Assembly (NCBI GenBank): GCA_019914995.1
Contig: CM034142.1
Span: 1,302,001 to 1,366,000 of the forward strand
Length of the DNA: 64,000 bases
Direction: 5' to 3'
From: Acanthochlamys bracteata
Taxonomy: Eukaryota; Streptophyta; Magnoliopsida; Pandanales; Velloziaceae
Shown here: positions 36,801 to 48,198 of the stretch, piece after piece
Layout of the letters: each line of letters opens with the position of its first letter
Position numbering within the stretch: position 1 is the stretch's first letter
Position numbers and translations under genes: made by a program
Notes under the pieces: model-generated
The model's database searches: none
Seen by the model: only the letters and a program-made list of their open reading frames with translations
What the model was told of the DNA's origin: nothing

Positions 36801-37693
36801 AACATCCAAATCTTTTTAATCTTTCTTATTTTTATTTTAGAAAAGTGTATCCTAGATCTTCAGGGTACTACGAATATGCTATAATCAGGCACAATTTTTA
36901 CATCAGGGGTGTGAAATGCAATTTCTCTAGATAAATCTTCACAAAAACAATGGATTTTAACAGAGGGCCTGCAAGGAATACCCAAATCATTATTCACAGA
37001 AGATTGTAGAAGACCTAGTGACCCTTGATTGAAAGGGTCGCCAAATCCTTCGTCCAAAAACGCTGGATTATGCCTTCAAAACTTTGACGTACCAATAAAA
37101 GGTGAAGAAGCTACTTCATATGTTGAACTAATTCAAATTTAACAAAGTCTTTTCTTTAGTTATAGAAATGTTAGAGCTAGAACACATAATTGTTTCTTTT
37201 GCCTTAAAAAAAAAAAAAAAGATTATAATCCGTAGTTGAAAAAATGATTACGCTTCAATTAATTAAGCCAGCTTCTTTATCTCTTGCTAGCTAGTTGCAA
37301 AACCATTTTCTTGAGCATAGAGTTTCTTTTTTAATTTCTTTTCCTTCAAATTAGCTATATTGCGCCTGTATATCCCCCGTGAATTAATGGGTAGTATTAA
37401 GTAGCTAGCTAGAAGCACGTATAGATGTAACTCACCATAAGGCCTAAGTTGAAGCCGACAACAACTGTTGTGGCAATGGAGATGGAGGCAAGCTCAAGGT
37501 CACCAAGATGCCCTGCGCATGCCTGGGTGACGACGTACGACCCATACATGGATAACCGGTTGATGATAGCAGGCCCGGCGATCGGCCAAAGCTTCTTTGA
37601 TTCTTCCCATACCTTCCTACAGAACCCAAACTCCTCATCGTCGTCTTTCTCTCTATACTCCAGTAGTGGAGCTCTCTCTTCTTCACTCCCCAT
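33880..37693 (-). pseudogene. MATE efflux transporter (DTX type), copy A, frame-disrupted in exon 2
   Basis: Same eight exons as copy B: 37693-37436, 36723-36186, 35186-35100, 34996-34940, 34816-34578, 34460-34342, 34226-34140, 33924-33880, with all splice sites kept. Exon 2 is 538 nt instead of 542. One base is missing near 36569 (TTCAGG versus TTCAAGG), one near 36240 (GAGACCC versus GAGAACCC) and two near 36213. As written, the frame is lost after the first third of the transporter. Since the two copies otherwise agree and the changes are tiny indels, either this copy is a very young pseudogene or the bases are wrong. Its native upstream sequence ends only 108 nt before the ATG, at the duplication junction. 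If the indels are base-calling errors, it is a second intact MATE gene. Confidence 0.7.
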
Positions 37694-37845
37694 GCCTAAC
37701 AAAGAGGAGTGAAGTATTGAGAAATGAAAAAGAAGAATATATAGGTAATAAGAATGTTTATTGTTTGTATTTTTGTGTGTTGTAAGATTAGAGTTTGTGG
37801 AAGTATATGATTAAATAATGTAGCGTTGCACCTTTTGTTGGGGCA

Positions 37846-37935
37846 GTGAAGAGCAGAGGAGAGACGGATGCCATGGCGGAGGAGTTTGAGAAGGCCAAGG
37901 ATAGAGGGCTGGTGATCAGAGACTGGGCACCACAG
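37846..37935 (+). pseudogene. UDP-glycosyltransferase relic (unit B)
   Basis: Copy of the 33031-33120 relic carried along in the duplication, same sequence and orientation. It sits only about 150 nt upstream of the MATE copy A start, so it now lies in that gene's promoter region. Confidence 0.45.
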
Positions 37936-38694
37936 TTAAGTTGTTATTCTTGTTCTTTTCGTCGCGCACTGATATTCAATAGTTTAGTTGCGGCAATTTA
38001 GGTAACAGTTTATAAGAAAAGTTATATGATACCAATAATCGCACATATAGTGAAGAATTTAACGTGAACTCGGTTTTGGCAATTTCTCGAACAACTGGTG
38101 AGCACAACTACCCCATCAGTGAATAGCAAAAAGTGTAGGGCAATCAACTGGACAGCAACCATACCTTAAAGACTGACGAATCTATTGGCAGGGAATTCAT
38201 GCCATTGCTTGCTGGTGTTGATATTAGGACACAAGGCAGTAGGATCGTTCGTGACGCACGGCTACTAGAACTCAACTACACTAGAACGGATCACCTCCAC
38301 TATTAGCAATGCTAGCATGCCAATGTGCACATACCAGTTAATGAATGCAAAACTCTTACAAGAAAGTACAGGCACTGTAATGAGAATCTGCGAGGGCCGG
38401 GACGGTACGGTGTCCCAGACTCTGAAAGCTAGCGAGAGTCGAAATCTAAAGAGCTTAAAGAGAAGGCGTTCTTTCTCCGGTTCAATAAACCCCTGTTTTT
38501 CATGTAACATCTATTCCTGATTTGAATAAAATATTAAGAGATAGAACAATACAGATTTTCTGATAGTAAACTGAAGAATGATTATTACATGACTATTTGT
38601 TTGGCAAGAAATAAAATGTTGAATTGGCAACCTTATTAAAGTTGCTATGTTTTCTTTGTAAGAAGCTCCTGGTAATGAGTTTCGATCTTGTAGG

Positions 38695-41600
38695 TTACTT
38701 TGTGTCCCATCTGCTAACGCGAGCACTAGCTAAATTTGCCTGCAAATGGAAATAAATAAAATTAAAAGAAGCGAACAAGTGTAATTTTGTATATACTCGA
38801 GTTGAACTTCTTAACGTATTTTAAGTTGAATTACAGCCCAGTTCAACTTGGAGTAATAAGAATTGTGTTCTAAATCTGGGTCTAAATTCTTTTGTAATTT
38901 ATGTCAAAAGAAGAAACTAAATTTATTTTGCTTTATTTCACGTTATCTTTTTACCTCTCTATCCCAATCGCATCTGATAGTAAGAATAGCTAAACTTATT
39001 GTTTGTATTGCTGTTCCACCTATCATCCCTGCCCAGATGCCCTGCAAGCGCCAAAAAAATACTTGGTAAATCTTCGAAATCAATACAAAATTTATAAACT
39101 AAACTGAAAACCCAACCAAAATGTGAAAATCCAAATACAAAGAAGATTAAAATACCAGGACACCGAGATGGAAAACCCAACCAAGAAGTACACCAAGCGG
39201 AACTCCGATAATGTAATACGTTCCAACATTGATATATGCCACCATTGATTGCCATCCTGATCCTACGGCAACACCTAAAAGATAGAAATGGGAACAAAAT
39301 TAAAATCAGGACAATCAAATTTAAAACATTCCAAATCAATAATAAGGATAACGCCTGAACCTTTAAAATGAAGAAAAAAATTGGCACTCACCAGAGAGTA
39401 TGGGTTGGACACTGTTGAGTAGGATAGTGAAAGCTAGTAAAACGTAGAGCTTGTCAACAGCTTTTAGAACAACAGGACTTGATGTGAATATGAGACCGAA
39501 CTTGTCATGGAGTCCCATAATCAGAATCCAGAAGACGGTGCCGATTGCTACAGAAGTCATTACTGATACAATCGTTGCGAACCTTGCCCCTTTTCCATTG
39601 CCTGCTCCGAGCTCGTTTGAAACTCTTACTCTTGTTTTCATTAAAAATTAAAACAAAAAAGCCAAAAAAATGTTATCAGCAATATGATCTTGAAATGTCT
39701 ATGAAATTGCAACGCGAATTACAAGGTTATAGGAACACATCATGTATGCATACCCAGTTGCAGCAAAGAATGCCACAGGTATCATCATCTCCCATCCATT
39801 TATATTCATGCTGTTTTTAACCCAAAGAATTCAGTCCAAAACAAACACATAAAATGCACGATTTGCGCGTAATTAAATGAAGAATATATTGATGTATAGG
39901 TGTCTTGTAATACCAGATTGAGAGAGCATCAACTGCAATTTCTGCATTCTTAAGATTTCCAGCCAGCAAGATTAGTATTCTGTAGTACCAGTTCTCCAAA
40001 CTGTTTTGTTGCATAATCACATGTAATTAGCAACTAGCTTTTCTTAGACCACATCAAGAAAAACCAAATATATTATTTTAAAGTATAAGAATAAAAACGT
40101 AGTCTTCATATTTGCTCAAAAATCGAAAATATATATTTGAATACTAGAACCAATAGATTTAATTACTTGAATTTTCTAGTTTATTTTCTTAAGAGTATCA
40201 TTGAAACATTCTTTTTCTTTTAGAAACACAAAATGGATTATTTTGTAACCAGAATAATAATTTTGTGAATTGAAAATCAATGAATCTTCAAAGGGAAGCA
40301 TCTTTGCAAGTGGGTATAGGAGAAGAGAACAAGAGATAAGATATTTGTAAGTGGGCAAGAGCCAAAGAATCACGAGTAATAGCTTGTCATATACATCCCT
40401 TCGTCAAAACAAAAGACATCAGAATAGGCGCATGCAAACAAAAAATGATATCAATAGCTGTTTGGTTACCAAAAGTTTAAACGAGCTTTTTCAAGCATAA
40501 ACCAACTGCCCTTTCAGAGAATAATAAATTTCAAATGCATTTATACACACGACAAAACATGATAGTACTACTACGAAAAATCGTCTCTCTTTATGGGTGA
40601 ATTCCTAAACAAGAGACAAACCTAGGGCTATCTATGTGATAAGAAAGTAAGAAACTGGTTCATAAACTATTGTCAAGAGGTGACGGAACATATCATGATC
40701 GAAATAATTGTAGAGTGAGCAAGGGTACCTGCTTCATAAAATATTTCAAGACTGCATTGAATTTTTTAAACTAAAATTAAACCAAACTAATTAGACCTTT
40801 ATTGTTGTCCAGCAATACTTTGCTATGATCTGGGAAAACAAAGCTGGTTCGACTTTAACTTGAGTAGGTTCAATTTTTATGCATTTTCTCAAAATATGGA
40901 TATACCGAAAACAAATTCTTATAGTTCATGGTTTTATGCATATTCTCAATAATAAACGCCAAAGATAAAAGAAAAGAAATAACACACGAGAGTATGTACC
41001 ATAGCATGACTCCAGAGGAGGCAGACAACTTGGTGAACTCCCATAAACCGGAGAACGCTTCCATAGAGAACCCTTTCCAAGAATCCGGGCAACCACCACA
41101 CAAAACATAAGTTAGTTGCCCGAGCACCGTGAGCCACCAAGTAAAATTGAGAGTAAAAACAGTTGCGACAAGATTGAGCTTCAGCTTGTACACAAAAAGC
41201 CAGCTTATGAAGACATGGATAACAAGCCCTCCAAAGGAGATTGCAGCATTGGCATTGTTTTTGAGCTGGCTTTGTAGGAACCTTTGCATAGGAAACAATA
41301 AAGCGAATGCAAAGTGGATAGGAATCAACCAAATGGAGACTGTGCCTGCTTGACACGCTAGCTCTGGCGGTTCGCCTACTAGTTCAAGGACTGGCGTCGC
41401 AAAGAAGTACATAGGGAGGAGGAGGATGGCACAGACGAAGAGCACTATCCATGATCGTTGCATGTACACACCTAACATGTGGTACTTCTTGGCGCCGTAG
41501 GCTTGACCGCATAGTGTTTCCAGTGCACTTGCCATTCCTAGCTGCAATGCCATATACATTTAAATTTGATAGATCATATTTTGTTCATCAACATTTCTAT

Positions 41601-42511
41601 GTATGTACTTTCATTAATAACATCCAAATCTTTTTAATCTTTCTTATTTTTATTTTAGAAAAGTGTATCCTAGATCTTCAGGGTACTACGAATATGCTAT
41701 AATCAGGCACAATTTTTACATCAGGGGTGTGAAATGCAATTTCTCTAGATAAATCTTCACAAAAAACAATGGATTTTAACAGAGGGCCTGCAAGGAATAC
41801 CCAAATCATTATTCACAGAAGATTGTAGAAGACCTAGTGACCCCTTGATTGAAAGGGGTCGCCAAATCCTTCGTCCAAAAACGCTGGATTATGCCTTCAA
41901 AACTTTGACGTACCAATAAAAGGTGAAGAAGCTACTTCATATGTTGAACTAATTCAAATTTAACAAAGTCTTTTCTTTAGTTATAGAAATGTTAGAGCTA
42001 GAACACATAATTGTTTCTTTTGCCTTAAAAGAAAAAAAAGATTATAATCCGTAGTTGAAAAAATGATTACGCTTCAATTAATTAAGCCAGCTTCTTTATC
42101 TCTTGCTAGCTAGTTGCAAACCATTTTCTTGAGCATAGAGTTTCTTTTTTAATTTCTTTTCCTTCAAATTAGCTATATTGCGCCTGTATATCCCCCGTGA
42201 ATTAATGGGTAGTATTAAGTAGCTAGCTAGAAGCACGTATAGATGTAACTCACCATAAGGCCTAAGTTGAAGCCGACAACAACTGTTGTGGCAATGGAGA
42301 TGGAGGCAAGCTCAAGGTCACCAAGATGCCCTGCGCATGCCTGGGTGACGACGTACGACCCATACATGGATAACCGGTTGATGATAGCAGGCCCGGCGAT
42401 CGGCCAAAGCTTCTTTGATTCTTCCCATACCTTCCTACAGAACCCAAACTCCTCATCGTCGTCTTTCTCTCTATACTCCAGTAGTGGAGCTCTCTCTTCT
42501 TCACTCCCCAT
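38695..42511 (-). CDS. MATE (multidrug and toxic compound extrusion) transporter, DETOXIFICATION type, copy B
   Basis: Eight exons on the minus strand: 42511-42254, 41541-41000, 40000-39914, 39810-39754, 39630-39392, 39274-39156, 39041-38955, 38739-38695, joining in one frame to 477 residues. Family hallmarks in order: acidic N-terminal tail with [20 protein letters not shown] (helix 1), [25 protein letters not shown] (the CGQAYGA MATE signature), [16 protein letters not shown], the [11 protein letters not shown] signature, and GVAVGSGWQ. Twelve membrane helices are expected. MATE proteins export organic cations, flavonoids, alkaloids or hormones in exchange for H+ or Na+ at the plasma membrane or tonoplast. 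Exon layout and sequence are closest, from memory, to Arabidopsis DTX21-28. The start is the ATG in CATGGGGAGTG; the upstream in-frame TTG is not used. The substrate is unknown. Confidence 0.93.
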
Positions 42512-42551
42512 GCCTAACAAAGAGGAGTGAAGTATTGAGAAATGAAAAAGA

Positions 42552-42840
42552 AGAATATATAGGTAATAAGAATGTTTATTGTTTGTATTTTTGTGTGTTG
42601 TAAGATTAGAGTTTGTGGACTATTTCTAAGGGCATTAATGAATATGAATATATAGGTAATAAGAATGTTTGTGTTTTATGTGTTGTAAGTTTGTGGACTA
42701 ATATTTCTAAGGGCATTAATGAGTATGAATATATATATAGGTAATATGAATGTTTTTTGTAGCAATGTGGAGGAACGTCTATTTTGTTGATCAAGATCTA
42801 TTCCCTGTTTGTGGACTATAACTAAGGGCATTAATGAATA
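42552..42840. repeat. Minisatellite-like tandem repeat upstream of MATE copy B
   Basis: About three imperfect units of roughly 80 bp built from GAATATATAGGTAATAAGAATGTTT, GTTGTAAG...GTTTGTGGACTA and TTTCTAAGGGCATTAATGA. GTTTGTGGACTA occurs at about 42611, 42690 and 42809. The right border of the 4.8-kb duplication falls inside the first unit. TATA-like words (TATATAG) in it may serve as core promoter of the MATE gene. Confidence 0.65.
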
Positions 42841-43074
42841 TGCTGTACAAAGTTAGAGTTTTCTCAACCTCAACAACTAGACCAATTTCTCAATTTCAAA
42901 ATTTTTTAGAAAAAGTAATAAATAAATAAACTTTTAGAAAGAGGGAATAATATAAAATAAACGATTTCAACGAGAAAAATAAAAAATATGGACCCTTGTC
43001 TAATTAAATTGTTCCGTATGAAACAAAAAAGTTTAAAGAACATAAGTCTCGCACAGGTACAAAGCGGTTTGGTT

Positions 43075-43310
43075 CAGCTTTTTTCTGACATTCTTCAATT
43101 TTTATTTTATATTTTTAAATATAATTTATAAGTATTTAAAAAATTTATTTAAAAATTTAGATAATATAAAAAAATTTTATATAATAAAATATTTTTTATT
43201 ACATATTTTTATTATTTTTTTAAAAATAAAAAAATAAAACTTATTTTTAAAACAAAATAAAAATATTTTTTATTTAAAAAACTTTTTATTTTACAAGCAC
43301 CGTCAACCGC
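43075..43310 (-). repeat. AT-rich Tourist-like MITE, family 1
   Basis: Opposite orientation: CATTCTTCAATTTTTATTTTATATTTTT, then TTTATAAGTATTTAAAAAATTTATTT, ATTACATATTTTTATTATT, AAAACTTATTTTTAAAAC and TTTTATTTTACAAGCACCG, in the same order as 9258. Confidence 0.6.
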
Positions 43311-43748
43311 ACCACAGTTAGCTCACATGATTATTCAGGTACATAGATTCAGTGTTCAAATTACTATGTGTCCCTACGATTTTGTTTCTATTGTGTCGTG
43401 TCTTTCTAAAAGTTCAAATCAAAATTTTCTTCTTCTTCTTTTACCCAAAAAAAAAAAAAGAATTCCTAGCTAGCTTAATTAGTCAAGGTTTTTCAATTGT
43501 TAAATACTTATTATTCATAAATTTAAATTCAAAATAAGGTCTTGACTGAATGATCGAATAATAGTTATCCAATTCTTCCTTCAAATATAAATATCTTTAA
43601 TCTATAAGGCATTAAGAGTTCGATTATACTAATGAGATCTTTATCTTCCGAATAATTATTTCATCTATAAACTTAAGTTGATGTATACTAAACGCCATAT
43701 ATTAAAAGCCACACAATATTATAACGGCGGCTTATTTTTTGTTAATTA

Positions 43749-43756
43749 ATTATTTG
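43749..43756. repeat. Left 8-bp target site duplication of hAT-like element
   Basis: ATTATTTG, repeated exactly at 44610-44617. Confidence 0.6.
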
Positions 43757-44609
43757 TAGTGATTGCAATATATGATTCGATTCAAAAATTTAATCCGACA
43801 TCGACCCATTTAATTCGGATTAGTATCGATAAATTTTATCCGTATAAATCTATGAATTGTATTAGAGTTGAATATATTTGATACGGTTATTAAATGGTTC
43901 GATCAGAAATAAACTCACTAATTCGAATTATCACACTTAAAAAGAACAACTATTTTTTGAATTTTCTTTTACCGTATAAATATATTTTGGCAAAGAAAAA
44001 AGCAACTGTTAATGGTAATTTATAAATTATTATAATATATTATATTTATCATTAATTGATTATTTTAATATCTTAATAAAATAATACAAGATGAGAATTA
44101 TAATATTATCGAAAATGTTACTATATAAGTGTTTCTTTAATAACGAATTTGGATTTAATTGAAAGATTTTTATCAAAATTTGTCAACTGCTATGCTTATC
44201 AAAATTTTTATCTAAAAGTATTACTATATATTTTATAATTATAAAATTTCATCTGTCATCAATAGCTTTAGAAAATAAAAATAAAAATGTCTTGAAATAA
44301 TTGAAGGACAAAAAATAAATACTAAATAATACACATTTTGATAAACACCTATAAGATCTCTTCACGGAAAATACTGTACAATATTCAATCCAACTAGAAT
44401 TATACTTTTCAATCAAGTTTAAAGTGTACAAACAAATTTTATAATTTTAATTATCAAATAGGTTGATATGATTTTGATCCGGGTATTAAATAGATTGGAT
44501 TATGGTCGATAATTTTGACCCATGAATTATGTTATGGTTGAATAAATTTGGTCCAATTGTTAAATAAATTGATTCAAAAATCGACCCGTCAATCCAATCG
44601 ACACCTCTA
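43757..44609. mobile_element. hAT-like non-autonomous element, 853 bp
   Basis: Ends are TAGTGATTGCAATATATG and the inverted TAGAGGTGTCGATTGG, enclosed by a perfect 8-bp duplication, the length made by hAT transposases. Both outer parts carry degenerate ATTCGGAT/GACCC words and the inside is AT-rich, with no transposase. Best-defined copy of a family also seen at 13296, 21806 and probably 9720 and 54329. Confidence 0.6.
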
Positions 44610-44617
44610 ATTATTTG
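44610..44617. repeat. Right 8-bp target site duplication of hAT-like element
   Basis: ATTATTTG, exact copy of 43749-43756. Confidence 0.6.
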
Positions 44618-47420
44618 AACAATCTTAATCAACTAATTCAATGTTATATTTTACTTGGTAGCCTTACATAATTAAGCAATATAATATGGTTGCTTGATAG
44701 ACAAACATAATTAACCAGAGACGTATTAGTTGAAGAGAATGTTCTATTTATCATTTAATATTAAAATCAAAGGATAACATATTCTTACATTTAATAATTA
44801 CTAAATCTTCATATATTATTAAACAATGTTTGAGTTAGACGCTATTTTTAATTCTTGGTTTTATCCAATTATTGGATAAATTTACGAGCTTGACGTGTAT
44901 ATTCTTCTGTACAATTTATTTAGGTTGTGTTTTTTGATTCTTATAATTCATTCTCTTCTACTAAAATTTTGCTTTGTTCCTACTTTCAATTGTACAAAAG
45001 AACACAGTAAAGTATAAGCTTACTTCTTTCTATCACAAAAAATAAATATATTTTTAACTTATTTTTGAATAACTCACTCCAATTAAAAGAACCCCCCTTA
45101 ATGTGAATCTGTCGTGGAGATACGAGCGAAACTAATCATATATAACAAAGTTATAAAGTTGATTTGTATAATTTTGCAACTACATACATTATCACATTCA
45201 GTTTCTTGGCAAAATTTGCTGACCCATACTAAAATAAAATCACCATACACTAACTGAATGACTAGGTAAATACACAAATTTAGTTAGAAAGAGTTTACCG
45301 ACTAAAACACGTTGGGTAGGTAATGGTTCGTCACTAACATGTTTACCAATTAAATGCAAAAGTCAATCGCTAATGATACTGTAAGTTACTGACTAAGAAA
45401 AAAGAACTACTAACTTAACTATCTCTGTTGGTAACTTAAACTACTTGACAACCAAAAATTATCAATTGATAATGAGATAAACTTATTGACTGCAACATTA
45501 GTTGGTAACTTGCTTATTGAAATACACATTGATAGCTTTATCGACTAACTATTTCAGTTAGCAATATAAAGTTTACCGACTAAACTCTTTTAGTAGGTAG
45601 TATTTTTTAATTACCGATTGACTAATTGCATGTAGTGTTATGGTAATCGGTGACTATTTTTTTTGTCAGTAATTGATAAACTTTAATCAGTAATACTTAG
45701 TATACAAATGAACACCCTCGCTAGTTTTTGAATAATTCATATTATTAATCATTCAATAAGTATACACATCATTATATAAGATAAAAATTATATGCAATAT
45801 TTAATATAGAGTCTCAAAAATACAACCTTCAACAAAATATTTACTAAATTATACACAAACATCAACATCGATAATTAATTAATATTTTTCATCAAGGTCA
45901 ATATTCAAATAGCAAACAACATACTACATTGAACTCTTTATGAAATACAACCAATTCTATCTTGGTTTTAACATTATGAAAAGCTTGTGCAATTTTGAGA
46001 TACATTAGTTCATATGTCGAAATCATTATGCCTCAAAATTAACTAAAACATTCAAAATGATCTTGTCATACTATGTAGATGCAAAAGTTTGTGAGGTCAT
46101 TATATCCTTACTGTTATTCATTGAACGGATAGCTTTTACTTTCACAAGTTTCGCGTATATAACAAATACTATTTCTGTAGAATTTGGTAGTATAGAAAAA
46201 ATAAAGTACAATTAAAATTTTGTAACTTACATTCTATTCGGCTGAATCGAACAAAACGTAGAGTCATATCTATTTTTTCTGTCGTGTTACTGAAATTGTG
46301 AAGTCCTTTTGGGAGTTGGTTCTACCATTTTTTTCATCATCTTGATTCTTATTGTAATCATGACATTCATAATTCCAATTCCTTATAAAGATCAAGTCAG
46401 GTAATATATATACGTACCATAATCGAAGAATGGGTCAAACTTTTCTTACAATAATAAGTAAAGTTATTAACAAAATCCAACCATTGACGATGTATATTAT
46501 CCTAGCTTTCAGATACATGCAGGCATTGTAGAAAAAATCTCGTTTTATACGCTATCGTCAATCGAACTCTAAAGCTTTATGTTCTTTACTAGAGCATAGT
46601 GACTAATAAGAAATCCCATCTCTCTTGTGAATCATTTATAGTGTTCAACAATTAGTCTACAAATACCATTTAGGATATCAAGCTATACCTTTTTCTTATG
46701 CCCTAGTATAACATTTCTAACTCAGAATATCAGTTTTTAGGTCAACACGTTTATACATCAACATACCCTATTATATATTAGTTAGTATGGGATGCTATAA
46801 TTAGTAAATAAAATATAATTAAAAATATAGTTAGCGATACTATTATATCTTGAGTTATGTATTGATTATAGTAATGAGACCCGTCTTCAGCTAAATCTTG
46901 ATGGCGCCATAAAGATAAAAAGTACCAAAGACATGCATATATAATTCATAAAAAAAAAGTTTAGCATGCATAATTTAAATAATGTCAAAATTCAAACAAA
47001 GTTGAGTTAATTTTCACATCAAATTATATTTCATAAGTGATTATACTCATCTAATATTTTATTTTTATAATCACTACAAGAAATGTTTTCTTCATTGTCC
47101 AAACCTTCAATCACTTCACGTTCAACTTCAACTCTCTTAGTAAAATGATCTTTTCTCTACTACCATCTCAATATTTCTTATGTTGGTAGAAAACATTCTA
47201 TATTATTATCACACCAGTATAAACATTAGTGAAACCTTCATCGATGTCCTCTCTAAATAACAAATTGTGTGATTATTGTACAATAGAATTGTTCCCTTTT
47301 TTTATATCAGGATCATAAAATTTTTAATTCAAATTCATGTAAAACACAAATAGATTACCTTGTTACCATCTCTTTGTGATATTTATATTAATAATATCAT
47401 TATCAATCATGGTGGGTTTT
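44618..47420. other. Gene-free stretch with CACTA-type pieces
   Basis: AT-rich DNA holding the CACTA-like piece at 45248 and, at 47072-47083, a lone CACTACAAGAAA, the textbook end of plant CACTA elements, here without a matching partner. No coding segment seen. Confidence 0.4.
45248..45637. mobile_element. Small CACTA-like element or CACTA subterminal region
   Basis: CACTAACTGAATGACTAGGTAA at the left and the inverted CACTACATGCAATTAGTC at the right, with TTTACCGACTAAA twice and several GTTGGTAACTT words between. Flanking trinucleotides are ATA and TTA, so no clean duplication. Similar words continue to about 45700, so it may be the edge of a larger, worn element. Confidence 0.4.
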
Positions 47421-47425
47421 ATGTG
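47421..47425. repeat. 5-bp target site duplication of the copia element
   Basis: ATGTG, repeated at 52269-52273. Confidence 0.7.
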
Positions 47426-47559
47426 TGAAACAATTGATGAAGAAATGATAATGAAATTGAGTATAATGAATAATCATTATTAGAGTTTACACGTACCGAT
47501 ATTTATAGAGTACATATAATGAGCTTGTCTCACATGTAGCCCGATAATATAATCCAATA
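47426..47559 (-). repeat. 3' LTR of the copia element
   Basis: About 134 bp, matching 52136-52268; adjoined on the inner side by the polypurine tract. Confidence 0.85.
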
Positions 47560-47649
47560 TCTCCCCTCAAACTCATAATAGGTCAAACAACATGAGCTTG
47601 TTCAATAATGTTTGAAATCTCGGTGTCGGATGCGATTTTGTAAAGAAAT

Positions 47650-48198
47650 CTACCAGTTGATCAGTAGAGACAATATGTGGTAAAGAAATAGTACCTGACA
47701 AAAATGTTCACGAACGAAGTGACAGTCAATCTCAATATGTTTCGTTCGTTCATGAAAAATTGGATTGCTTGCAATCTGAATAGCACTCCGATTGTCACAG
47801 TAAAGATGACTAGCTTTTGCAAAAATAACCCCCATATCAGTAAGTAATCTCCGCACATGTATAATCTCCCTTGTGGTAGCAGCCATAGCTCGATACTCGG
47901 CTTCTGTTGAAGAACAAGCAACGACATCCTGTTTCTTACTGCGCCACAAAATCAATGAATCACCAATGAATAAGCAGAAACCTGTAGTAGAACGTATAGT
48001 GGTTGGATCACCAACCCAATCTACATCAGTAAAAGCTCGAAGCTCCAAAATAGATGTGGAAGACATAAATAAGGAGCGAGTAATAGTGCCTTGAAGATAT
48101 CTGAGAATCTTGAGTAAAGCACTATAATGTGCTGATCGCGGTGCAGAAACAAATTGACTGACAACACTTACTGCATGAAAAATGTCTGGACTAGTCAT
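47650..48198 (-). mobile_element. Copia part: RNase H region
   Basis: Shows the copia RNase H landmarks: a LRAFTDVDW-type strand, RSTTGFCLF, SSTEAEYRA, and the CDNRSAIQIASNP and HIEIDCHFVRE segments. Remnant of the fossil at 47426-52268. Confidence 0.85.

Larger units (their letters stand above)
32987..37801. repeat. Tandem segmental duplication, unit A (4,815 bp)
   Basis: Nearly identical to 37802-42619. Both units run from AGTATATGATTAAATAATG to GTTTGTGGA. Differences noticed by eye are almost all 1-2 nt indels in short runs (see findings). Each unit carries a UGT relic and one MATE gene. Confidence 0.95.
37802..42619. repeat. Tandem segmental duplication, unit B (4,818 bp)
   Basis: Direct neighbour and near-identical partner of unit A; the two abut with no spacer. 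Confidence 0.95.
42841..43756. other. Gene-free stretch
   Basis: AT-rich flank with a family 1 MITE at 43075-43310 and an A-run near 43448. No gene seen. Confidence 0.4.

Noticed and set aside
40926-41559. Other-frame readings over MATE exon 2
   Set aside because: Shadows of the transporter frame; plus-strand readings have no family match.
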